Shown here: in pieces, positions 55,069 to 64,000 of the stretch
Position numbering within the stretch: the stretch's first letter is position 1
Layout: the number at the start of each line of letters is the position of its first letter
NCBI RefSeq assembly: GCF_963576675.1
Contig: NC_088910.1
Coordinates: 87,550,104 to 87,614,103, forward strand
DNA: 64,000 bases
Reading direction: 5' to 3'
Source: Euphorbia lathyris
Lineage: Eukaryota > Streptophyta > Magnoliopsida > Malpighiales > Euphorbiaceae
Notes under the pieces: model-generated
Seen by the model: the letters and a program-made list of their open reading frames with translations, nothing else
Told to the model about the DNA's origin: nothing
Database searches by the model: none
Position numbers and translations under genes: made by a program

Positions 55069-55081
55069 GGCTCTGATACCA
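55069..55081 (-). other. E4 primer-binding site
   Basis: GGCTCTGATACCA on the plus strand, TGGTATCAGAGCC on the minus strand, two bases from the 5' LTR. Confidence 0.92.
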
Positions 55082-55083
55082 CT

Positions 55084-56478
55084 TGTTGGTCCTTGATAAT
55101 TAGTTCTAAAGGGGGGGTTAGGAACTAATATAACTTTTTCTCGTTTTAATTAAGCTGACTGGAAGTAATTTTGAAAGTTTAATAACTCTGCTTTTGGTCA
55201 GCTTGGTGAGAAATGTTTGAAGACAGCTTTAGTCAGATGTTGACTAAAGTTGTTTTCTTGTGAGTTAAGAATTGACACTCTTGGAGGTCAGCTTCAGACT
55301 CAGCACCACTTATTTACTCAAGGTCAGCTTAGGCAATTTATATGCTGAGTAAATTTAGCAAACAACACATACAATATAAGAGAGAGTTTAGAGATTACTC
55401 AGTACCACTTATCCTGGTTCGGCCTCTCTGCCTACGTCCAGTCCCCAGAGTCTTCCGGGCTTTTTGAATCCAATACTGAGCTCTTTAACGGTAGAGCACA
55501 AACCAATTACAAGGCAGTTGAATATGCAAGAGTACCTTCCTCTATTCGTCTACTCAACTCCTACTAAGTGCTACAACCCAGCACCTAGATTTCTCTACTG
55601 CTGAAATGCTTACAACCAAGCACTCAGTTTTACTCTCTCGATATTTCTATTGATCACAGACTTGTTCCTTTGTGAACTAAAGAACACTTTAGATGATTAC
55701 AACTCAATCTAGCATTTACACATAGAATAGAAACGTGGGTGTAAGATTCTTTTTGTATTCGAGTGCTTTTGAAACTTTCTCTCTTGTATTTTTCTTTTGA
55801 TGCTTCAGTGCTTGCCATTATTTAGGTTCTTCGATTGTCCTTTTATAGACTAAATCCTGTGGATTTGATCGTTTAAAATGTCTTGACCGTTGCTACCAAA
55901 ACGGCTCTTTTGGGGAACATTTTCTAGAAATCTTCAGACTGCACACCATTCCCTGCTTCTGTTTTTCTTCAGACGTCAGGTTGTCTTCTAGCGTCTGTTT
56001 TGTTTATTTGTGCCAGTTGTCTGTTTCCAATAATCCAACGTCCCATGACTCTCGGAATCAGTCTTCTTAGGTATCTTCGAGGTTCCAATTCTTGGTGCAG
56101 AAGATTGGCAGACTTTGTCTTTTAGTAAAACAGATCCTTCATGCTGTCCTGATGAATACTCAGCTTCATTGGTTCATGCTGAGTTCCTTCAAGGTCAGCT
56201 CCGTTTTGTTTAACCGCTCCTGAAGAGGTCTTCAACTTTAGTCAGCTTCGTTTTGTTTCTGAACTTTAACTCCACTCAGCTTCTATTCTGTCATGCTGAG
56301 TTCTTTTCTACTCAGCTTCGTTTATGCTGACTTTTGTCCTGTCTTTTACTTTATATATTTTTGCACTCAAGATTTAACAAACATATTAGTACAATTAAAT
56401 CAAAGCATCTAAATTTAATTGCCTCTTAATCATGGATGATTTTGTCAAATCAAAATCTTGTGGAAAGGTGTTTCAACA
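55084..56478 (-). repeat. E4 5' LTR
   Basis: TGTTGAAACACC (at 56478, minus) to the CCAACA end (at 55084), 1395 bp. TATA box at 55841-55847 (minus). About 13 differences from the 3' LTR by eye. Confidence 0.95.
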
Positions 56479-56483
56479 GAGCT

Positions 56484-58230
56484 GACCCAAGGTAAGCAAG
56501 AAATTGAAATATCATTTGCTGACCAATCTATTCCTGTAGAGATTGTAGAAACACCTCTTCCAAACGACTCAACACTGCCCAAGGAAATAAAGATCCCAAG
56601 AGGACATACAGAACATGCCATTCTTGATGCCGCCAACAACAAATTAATGACCAGAGATCAGCTTAGAAAATACCTCAGCAATGTTGCATTCGTCTCAATA
56701 TATGAGCCAAAGAACTTTGCCGATGCTGAGCAAGACGAGTATTGGATCAATGCTATGCAAGAGGAACTTGCCCAATTCACTAGAAATGAGGTATGGGATT
56801 TAGTACCTAAACCTAGGAATCAAAAGCCCATAGGAACCAAGTGGGTCTTTAGAAATAAGCTAGATGAGCATGGAAATGTGATTAGAAACAAAGCTCGACT
56901 TGTAGCCCAAGGCTATAGTCAGCAAGAGGGTATAGACTATAGAGAAACATTTGCTCCTGTTGCTAGATTAGAAGCTATACGTATACTGTGTGCCTATGCC
57001 AGTTACATGAATTTTAAATTATACCAAATGGATGTAAAAAGTGCATTTCTTAATGGCTTTATAAACGAAGAGGTATACGTCAATCAACCTCCTGGGTTTG
57101 AAGATCCAAAGTTTCCAAACCACGTTTATAAACTCAAAAAGGCCCTGTACGGCCTAAAGCAAGCTCCAAGAGATTGGTATGAGAGGTTGACCAACTTCCT
57201 GCTGACCAGGAACTATGTCAGGGGAAAAGCTGACACAACCTTGTTTATTAAGAAAAAGGGTAAACATACCCTACTTGCACAGATATATGTAGATGATATA
57301 ATATTTGGTGCTACTGACGAATCCTTGTGCAAAGAATTTAGCCAACAGATGCAAACTGAGTTCGAAATGTCCATGATGGGTGAACTCAACTTTTTCCTTG
57401 GACTTCAAATCAGACAAGGTAAGAATGGCATCTTTATAAGTCAGTCTAAGTACACCAAGGAAATGTTGAAGAAATTCAGCATGGTAGATTGCAAACCAAT
57501 ATCAACCCCCATGGGAACTGATACTGTCCTATGCAAGGATGAGAAGAGTAAGTCAGTTGATAGTAAACTCTATCAAGGTATGATAGGTTCTTTACTCTAT
57601 CTCACTGCTAGTAGACCGGATATTCAATACTCAGTATGCTATTGTGCTAGATATCAAGCTGACCCCAGGGAATCTCATCTAACGGCTGTGAAAAGAATTT
57701 TTAGATACTTGCAAAGCTCAGTTGATGCAGGTCTATGGTATCCAACCTCAAATGACTTCACACTCATTAGATATACTGATGCTGACTATGGACGAGATAA
57801 GCTAGAATGGAAGAGTACTTCGGGAGGATGTCATTTTCTCGGAAGCTGTCTAGTATCTTGGTTCAGCAAGAAGCAATCATCTGTAGCCCTATCTACAACT
57901 GAAGCTGAGTACGTGGCTGCTGGAAGCTGTGTTGCTCAAGTCCTATGGATAAAGCAACAGCTTGAGGATTATGGAGTCAAAACAAAGACAATAGAGATCA
58001 AATGTGAAAACAAAAGTGCCATTGATCTATCAAAGAACCCAGTCCAATACAGCAGGATGAAGCATGTTAGCATAAGGCATCACTTCATCAGAGATCATGT
58101 ACTAAAAGATGAGATCAAGCTGACCTATGTGCCAACAAATGATCAGCTTGCAGATATCTTCACAAAGCCCTTGGCACAAGAACAATTCAACACACTAAGG
58201 GAAGCAATTGGTATGTCAAATCCACTCTAA
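56484..58230 (+). pseudogene. pol: E3 pol, 3' part: RT and RNase H (after E4)
   Basis: It resumes after the target-site copy GAGCT (56479-56483) with [15 protein letters not shown] and is open to TAA 58228-58230. The RT shows [25 protein letters not shown] and YVDDIIFGA. RNase H shows [10 protein letters not shown] and TEAEY, but the usual CDNKSA reads CENKSA (58006-58008). By family alignment that Asp is catalytic, so the enzyme is probably impaired. An open frame that starts inside the E4 LTR at 56458 is only a chance extension upstream. Confidence 0.92.
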
Positions 58231-58837
58231 CTAAATCTGTATTGAATAATTGCCATATGAGTGGAAATTTGAATGATTGTGCAAATGCCATATTGAGTAA
58301 AATATCTACTCCTTACTAAGTTTGAAAATGGAAAAGCCACCCTATGCTGAATTGACATATATATTGAGTGATGATACTGAGTAGGCATAAAAGCTGAGTA
58401 AACATTCTATGCTGAGTAGATAAACGTATTGAGTAATCACTCTATGCTGAGTACATATACATGCTGAGTGAGTAACGTATGTTGAGTTAATTAGAGATAG
58501 AAAAAATTATCTTCACAAAAGTTAGGCACTCAATATCGCAAATGCTTCGAATTCTAGAAAAATCAAAAAGAAACCTACTTGCGTAAAATGAACCTACATG
58601 TGTAACCTCTGGCACCTTGGAAATATGCACATTAATGGCAAATCCCATGCACCGAAGATGTCATAAATGACAGAATCTTTATCGGTTGAACGTCCCTAGG
58701 TAAAACGGCTAGTTAATGAATAGGGGGAGCCGTAAATCTATATAAAAAGTGGAAGAATCCCCACTCTTCACTTTTTACTCTTGTAATCTCCTGCAATCGA
58801 ACTTCTCTCTCTCCTTAAAACCTCAAAACCTTCAACA
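58231..58837 (+). promoter_or_regulatory. E3 pol-env spacer: GCTGAGT array, conserved block and TATA box
   Basis: TGAGT cores occur at about 58257, 58292, 58364, 58377, 58393, 58411, 58429, 58446, 58463 and 58482. From 58377 to 58482 they are 16-19 bases apart, most as GCTGAGT or ATTGAGT. The conserved block (CACCGAAGATGTCATAAATGACAGAATC..CGTCCCTAGGTAAAACGGC) is at about 58650-58710. TATATAAAA at 58739-58747 precedes the ATG (58838) by about 99 bases with a CT-rich leader between. It is the clearest example of the layout shared by all four elements. Confidence 0.62.
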
Positions 58838-61751
58838 ATGGCTTCCGGCAAAGACAAAACCCCTAAAACTCAAACCTCAAACAAACCCACTCAGGCTGAC
58901 CTCGCCGGTTCCTCACAACTAGTGAAAAGAACCATGATTAAGGTTCACAAAAAGGTCAACAATCTTGAGGTTCTAAAATGCCGATGGTTTTCTCCAAGCT
59001 TTGTCTCGTCTGAGAAACCATTCTGTGAATGGATCGAGAAGAACAAGTGGAAAGGTCTCTTCTCTCTTTCTGGAACAACCTATCCCAGGTTAGTACGGGA
59101 ATTCTACTCGAATCTACATGTTGATGCAGATGACTCTGACTATTTGGAGACCACAGTTAAAGGTCAGAAAATCATCGTAACCCCTGCCTATCTAGCCACC
59201 TTACTAGATTTACCAGACGAAGGAATTCAGTTTAGAACGACGAAGGAGAAAGTGCCAAAAGACACGGCTGAGAAGCTCAAGGGGTTCTGTAAACCCAAGG
59301 ATCATAAGGGTGAAATACCCAGCACCTGCATGGGTAAAGAACAAAAGATGGTCCACTACATGCTGACAACCTTTATCTTCCCCAAACTCAGCTCAGCTTC
59401 ATCCGCCTCCAACTTCGAGTAGTGCTTCATCTGGCACATGCTAACCTAGACTCCACTCAACCTTCCCGTCTTCCTAGTTGGAGCTCTTCAACGAGGTGGT
59501 AAGAAACTCCGCTTAGGATCTCTAATCACAAAAATTCTCGAAGACAAGCAGATCGAGACAAAAAAATGAAACAAGTAGCTTGGGGAGTGAAATCACTGCA
59601 GTTCTACTGGATGGACTGTTGTACAATCAACCCTTAAAGGGATATGAAGGAGCTGGAGATGAAGAAGATGAAGAAGCTGAGCAACCAGAAATTGAGCTCG
59701 AAACTGAGCCTGCAAGAGATGTTGAGGCTCATGCTGAGTCACCTAAGACAGCTCAGCCTGAGAGGAAGAAGAAGAGGAAGGCTATAGAAACCTGCTCAAA
59801 AGACATTCATGCAGTCCCAAAGAAAGTAAGGCTATTATCAAAAGAAAAAGCTAAAGCTGACAAGGCTAAGGAGCAAGCTGAGTTAGCTGAGAAAAGAAAA
59901 AGGAAAGAAGAGCCTGAGGATGAGGAAGAAGAAACTCCAGAATCCCCTTTAAAGAAAAAGAAAAAGGGTAACTCCTTAAAGATAGTGGAAGCTGTCCCAC
60001 TAGACTGTACTCAACCTGAAGGTCATGGAACTGACCAAGAAAAGGAAGTTGTAGAAGAAACAGAGCTACATGTTGAGCACTAAGAAGCTAATACTGAGCA
60101 GGAAGAACATCTCAATGTTGAGAAATCTCAGGATGATGCTGAGCAAGGAGAAAGAGAAAGTAATGTTGTTGAGGGTCATGTTGAGCAACTTGTAGAAGAG
60201 ACAGTTGCTACTGAGTCCTATGAAGGTGTTCGAACGGACCATTCACCGCCAAGAGCTGAGACACGGCGAAGACTCAAAAAGAAAGCGCAAAAGCAAATTG
60301 ATCTCATGGACGACTTTCCTATTGATGAGCTTGAAACTGACCTCTCTACAATCCAGTTCCAGTACTTCTCTAATGAGACTGAGTCGCCACCAGAAAATCC
60401 TGTAGAAAAACAAACCTCTGTTACTCAGAATGAGGAACAAGCCAAAAACCCTGCAGATCCAATCCAAACTACTCAAGTTGAGCCAACTCCTGCCTCAACT
60501 CCACCTTCTACTCAACATGTTAATGACTCAGCTCATCAAATCAATCAAAGTCCAGGTACCAATCAAGGTACACAATCTGACAGAGAGCCAACTCCTCCTC
60601 CACCATCAAACTCTGTACCAGCCTCTGAGTCTAACACTGCTAGATTTGCATACTTGAATGCTACTGAGTCTGGCCGACGTGTCATTGCTTCTGCTCAGTC
60701 CTTGCTTCAAGATTTCAATACTACTCAAGCTGATGGTCACCAATCTACTCAAGCTGAGTCCTCCCACTTGTCAGGTATTACTCAGCTTCTGAATGAACTT
60801 CGAGGACTAAAGGATCTGGTTAGCGTTATCACTACGGTTCAAACTCAGCAACCGAATCAAGGGCAAATAGCAAAACTGACTGAACTGATGCTTACAATGG
60901 CAACCCATATGAATTCACTTGAAGGGCAAGTTCAAAAATTGTCGGCAGTCAATCCAGGGTATGCAACTTCAACTGAACTGCACGAATATTTTGTTAAGTT
61001 AAATGCGGAACTGACCAAATCTAGTGCCACTGCCCATACTGAGTATGCTACCTCTGCTGAGTTGCATGATTGCTTTACCAAGCTTCATACTGAGCTGACC
61101 AAATCAAGTCCACCCGGTAATGCTGAGTTTGCCACCTCTGACGAACTTCAACAATGCTTCACCAAGCTTCATACTGAGCTGACCAGTACACGTGACTTAG
61201 TATCCTCCTCTTCTCAGTGCACTATTGACCAATTAAGTGAAGCAGTCAGACTACTCAACATCGACAGAGCCCAGATGGATGTTGATCCAATCTCCAACAG
61301 TGAACTCATGAGCTTTTCACAAGCTATCATGAAGGCAATGCGCATCAACAATGCCCAGCGCATGTTTTATGATTCTGCTCTGCTAAAACTGTACCATCAA
61401 TCTTTTGGTCAGATCACAAGCTCACTCACCTGCCTGAGCAAATCCCATGAATGCCTCCTCAGCATGATCAGCAGCTCCCTTCGGGTTCCTAGACATATCC
61501 AGGACGATAGTGTACCCGTCATTGATGGCTTGGGTGAAAGCACCAAAAGGCTTCAGCGCTACTCCCATTATCTCTCCTCTGCAGCACGAAATGAAACCTT
61601 CCTCTACAAACCCGATGATGGCAAAACGGGGGAGATAAGTCAAGGAGGAACTCAGCCTCGGCCTGCAGATAATGCTTCTGGAAGTAAAGAGAAAGAGAAA
61701 GGCAAAGGAATTGCTCATACTGATCACCCGGCTCAGAAAAAGAAGAAGTAG
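58838..61751 (+). pseudogene. E3 envelope-like ORF, broken
   Basis: Start ATG 58838 (MASGKDKTPKTQT). The first open part ends by CAG to TAG at 59420-59422 inside NFEQCFIWHML. Another in-frame TAG follows at about 59447. An extra A in an A run near 59563-59569 shifts the frame before GSEITAVLLDG (59580 on). That part is Glu/Lys-rich and ends with TAA at 60081-60083. The C-terminal half is open to TAG at 61749-61751 (60306-61751). It holds TESGRRVIASAQSLLQDF, a coiled-coil-like region and three 28-residue repeats (60960-61195). It ends in a Lys-rich tail, like E2 and E4. Confidence 0.82.
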
Positions 61752-62166
61752 AACTAGCTTAGTCAATATCTAGGACTTCGCTTTATATCCTGTCTTTGAA
61801 TATATGTGTTTTGGAAGGTCAATATATGATAAGCATTAATTTTCTTCCTGATCTGACTAATAAAATTTGAACAAACAAATCAAGAAGTTAAATACACTCA
61901 GTATGCATTAACACCAACTTATGCAATAAACTGAGAGACAACATACTTCTAATATTTTTGAAATACTGACTTAAATCCAAACAAGCTCAAATCTAAAACT
62001 AAATCAGCATACACAAATGTCTTAAAACTAATTAAACATTGGAAGGATTAGAATTAAGACAATATGTGCAACCCTTACGGGGGATTCATTTCAAAAATCA
62101 ATCATGGGGCAACTTATAACTGAGTTCCGTAATTATGTATTTTGCCAACATCAAAATGGGGGAGTT
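61752..62166 (+). other. E3 3' untranslated region with repeated polypurine tracts
   Basis: Tracts at about 62079 (ACGGGGGATT), 62104 (CATGGGGCAAC) and 62153-62166 (AAAATGGGGGAGTT). The last abuts the LTR. The first two are imperfect in the same positions as in E4. Confidence 0.8.
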
Positions 62167-63576
62167 TGTTGAAACACCTTTCCACAAGATTTTGATTTGA
62201 CAAAATCATCCATGATTAAGAGGCAATTAAATTTAAATACTTTGATTTAATTGTACTAATGTGTTTGTTTAATATTGAGTGCAAAAATATATATAAAGTA
62301 AAGACAGGACAAAAGTCAGCACAAGCAAAGCTGAGTAGAACGGAACTCAGCATGACAGAATGTAAGCGGAGTGGAGTAGAACTTAGAAGCAAAACGAAGC
62401 TGACTAAAGTTAAAGATTTCTTCAGAAGCAGTTACACAGAGCGGAGCTGACCAAGAATGAACTCAGCTTAGAAGTTGAACATCCGAAGATTACGAAGAAA
62501 GCTGAATGACTGTCAGGACAACATGAAGGATCCGTTCACTAAAGGACAAAATCTGCAAATCTTCTGCACCAATAATTGGAACCTCGAAGACACATAAAAG
62601 ACTAATTCCAAGAGTCATGGGTCATTGGATTATTGGTAAAAGACAACTGGCACAAACAGACAAGCCAGACGTAAGAAGACAAATCTGACGCCTGAAGAAA
62701 ACAGAGAAAGGGAATGGCGGAGCAGTCTGAAGCTGGCCAGAAATTGTTCCCCAAAAGAGCCGTTTTGGTGTTAACGGTAACAACAATTCAAGATCCAAAT
62801 CTGCAATTTCCTTCTATAAAAGGATAATGAAGAACCTTGGTTTATTATGGAAGCATCAAGAGAAAAATACAAAGAGAGAAAATCTTGAAAGCACTCAAAT
62901 ATAAAAAGATCTTACACCCACTTTTCTATTTTCTGTGTAAATGCTAGATTGATTGTTGTATAATCATCTAAAGTGTTCTTTAGCATAAAAAGAACAAGTT
63001 TGTGATCAATAGGAATATTGAGAGTGTTAAGCTGAGTGCTTGGTTGTAAGCATTCAGTGGTAGAGAAATCTAGGTGCTGGGTTGTAGCACTTAGTAGGAG
63101 TTGAGTAGACGAATAGAGGAAGGTACTCTTGCATATTCAACTGCCTTGTAATTGGTTTGTGCTCTACCATTAAAGAGCTCAGTATTGGATTCAAAAAATC
63201 CCGGAGGACTTTGGGGACTGGACGTAGGCAGAGAGGCCGAACCAGGATAAGTGATACTGAGTAATCTCTAAACTCTTTCTCTTATAATTGCATGTATTGT
63301 TTGCTTTATTTACTCAGCATATAAATTGTCTAAGCTGATCTTGAGTAAATAAGTGGTGCTGAGTTAGAAGCTGGCCTCCAAGAGTGTCAATTCTTAACTC
63401 ACAAGAAAACAACTTTGGTCAACATCTGACTAAAGCTGTCTTGAAACATATCTCACCAAGCTGACCAAAAGCTGAGTTAATAAACTCTCAAAATAACTTC
63501 CAGTCAGCTTAATTAAAACACGAAAAAGTTATATTAGTTCCTAACCCCCCCTGGAACTAATTACCAGGGACCAACA
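62167..63576 (+). repeat. E3 3' LTR
   Basis: TGTTGAAACACC to GGGACCAACA, 1410 bp, followed by target-site copy CTATC. TATA box at 62815. The hairpin at 63533-63561 has 7 Cs in its loop against 10 in the 5' LTR. Confidence 0.95.
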
Positions 63577-63581
63577 CTATC

Positions 63582-64000
63582 AAGCTCAGGCTGGGTTCTC
63601 TTATTACCAGAATCCTCGAAGATCATCAAATCGACTTGATTAATGAAGCAGAAACCTGGGGAACTGAAATCATGGATGCATTGTTGTTTGGGTTAGTATA
63701 TGACCAATGCATCAAACCTAAGAAAGGAAAAGGGGTCATCGAGGAAATCGAGGAGGAAGTTGATGATGAGCAACCTCAGGAAGAAAACATCGCCATAGCT
63801 GAACCTGATGACCAAACCAAGCGAGAGAAGACACGGAAAGCAATCCATACCAGCTCAAAAGATGTTGATGCTGTTCCAAAGAAACTCCGGATTGTCTCAA
63901 AGGGGAAGAAAGTTGATGTTGAGCAGGGTAAGTCAGCAGAGAAAAGAAAGAGGCAAGATGAGCCTGATGAACTGGAAAGTGAGGAAACCCCTCTAAAGAA
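63582..64000 (+). pseudogene. E1 envelope-like ORF, continuation to window edge
   Basis: After the CTATC copy the frame resumes with KLRLGSLITRILEDHQID, the end of the conserved N-terminal domain (compare KLRLGSLITK in E3 and E4). It passes a hydrophobic stretch (TEIMDALLFGLVYDQ) into the Glu/Lys-rich linker (VPKKLRIVSKGKK) and is open to the end of the window. The plus-strand frame at 63808-63996 is a shadow in another frame. The rest of the ORF and the 3' LTR of E1 lie beyond 64000. Confidence 0.82.

Larger units (their letters stand above)
44879..56483 (-). mobile_element. E4: Sirevirus-type element, minus strand, inserted in E3 pol
   Basis: The element is 44884-56478 (11,595 bp) with target-site copies GAGCT at 44879-44883 and 56479-56483. 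Both LTRs are 1395 bp and differ at about 13 positions by eye (0.9%), the least of the three datable copies, which fits its place as the innermost and youngest insertion. Coding order on the minus strand is gag, pol, spacer, envelope-like ORF. Gag is intact. Pol has two nonsense codons and a 5-nt deletion, and the envelope-like ORF has three nonsense codons. It is inverted relative to E1-E3. Confidence 0.95.
40237..63581 (+). mobile_element. E3: Sirevirus-type element inserted in E1 envelope-like ORF, itself carrying E4
   Basis: The element is 40242-63576 with target-site copies CTATC at 40237-40241 and 63577-63581. After subtracting E4 and one duplicated target it is about 11.7 kb. LTRs are 1414 and 1410 bp and differ at roughly 25 positions by eye (about 1.8%). 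It belongs to the same subfamily as E1 and E4. Gag is open, but pol is broken by frameshifts and by E4, and the envelope-like ORF by nonsense and frameshift. Confidence 0.95.
21019..64000 (+). mobile_element. E1: outermost Sirevirus-type Ty1/copia element (right end outside window)
   Basis: E1 starts at 21024 with TGTTGAAACACC, the LTR terminus of all four elements. Its own parts are 21024-24264, 35735-40241 and 63577-64000 (one target-site copy counted on each side). The rest is E2 and E3 (with E4) inserted in it. The order is LTR, primer-binding site, gag, pol, spacer, envelope-like ORF, all plus strand, as in Sireviruses. The five bases before it are CTACG; its right copy lies beyond the window. 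Pol has three nonsense codons and a 2-nt deletion, gag a nonsense codon and a deletion, so it is dead. It is the oldest of the nest because the others interrupt it. Confidence 0.9.

Noticed and set aside
56445..56642. Minus-strand frame across the E4/E3 junction, and the plus-strand start at 56458
   Set aside because: Both are chance extensions across an LTR end; the real pol sequence resumes at 56484.
63808..63996. Plus-strand 62-codon frame near the window end
   Set aside because: It is in another frame from the envelope-like continuation (63582-64000), whose protein matches E3 and E4.

Overview
The window reads as a stretch of a eudicot plant nuclear genome: one intron-bearing host gene in AT-rich DNA, followed by about 55 kb of transposable elements. 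The genus cannot be told from the sequence. There is no prokaryotic gene organisation, CRISPR array, rRNA or tRNA gene.

Region 1 (1-9.7 kb). A decayed LINE (minus strand), an internally deleted Ty1/copia remnant and a ~200-bp tandem repeat lie upstream of a 581-bp Mutator-type MITE with long terminal inverted repeats and a perfect 9-bp target-site duplication. The MITE ends 72 bp before the start codon of the only intact host gene, a five-exon Mpv17/PMP22-family membrane protein (4537-9183, 228 codons). Its first intron carries a 5'-truncated Au-type SINE with a 13-bp target-site duplication and a probable small MITE.

Region 2 (9.7-21 kb). Old, scrambled LTR-retrotransposon debris: a copia-type LTR with primer-binding site, a minus-strand Ty3/gypsy gag with its LTR, and a plus-strand Ty3/gypsy element whose 3' part is a series of tandem repeats (about 70, 34 and 118 bp). 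A second Mutator-type foldback element (1219 bp, TIRs about 250 bp, perfect 9-bp duplication) is inserted in it.

Region 3 (21-64 kb). A nest of four Ty1/copia elements of the Sirevirus (SIRE/Maximus) lineage, called E1-E4 here. E1 (from 21024, running off the right edge) is the outermost. E2 (24265-35734) sits in E1 gag, with duplication AAAGT. E3 (40242-63576) sits in E1's envelope-like ORF, with CTATC. E4 (44884-56478, opposite strand) sits in E3 pol, with GAGCT. Each has LTRs of about 1.34-1.54 kb, an initiator-Met-tRNA-type primer-binding site, gag with CCHC knuckles, pol in the order protease-integrase-RT-RNase H, a spacer of about 0.5-0.6 kb, an extra envelope-like ORF, repeated polypurine tracts and a 3' LTR. 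All four copies carry disabling nonsense, frameshift or active-site changes.

What is shared by the four copies may be functional: an in-frame UAG between gag and pol (three of four copies), a TATA box 90-110 nt before the envelope-like ORF preceded by a conserved block and an array of GCTGAGT heptamers, hairpins in the LTRs including one with a poly-C loop and a compensated base pair, and threefold polypurine tracts. I found no wholly new system. The best leads are the possible internal promoter for the envelope-like ORF and the gag-UAG-pol junction.
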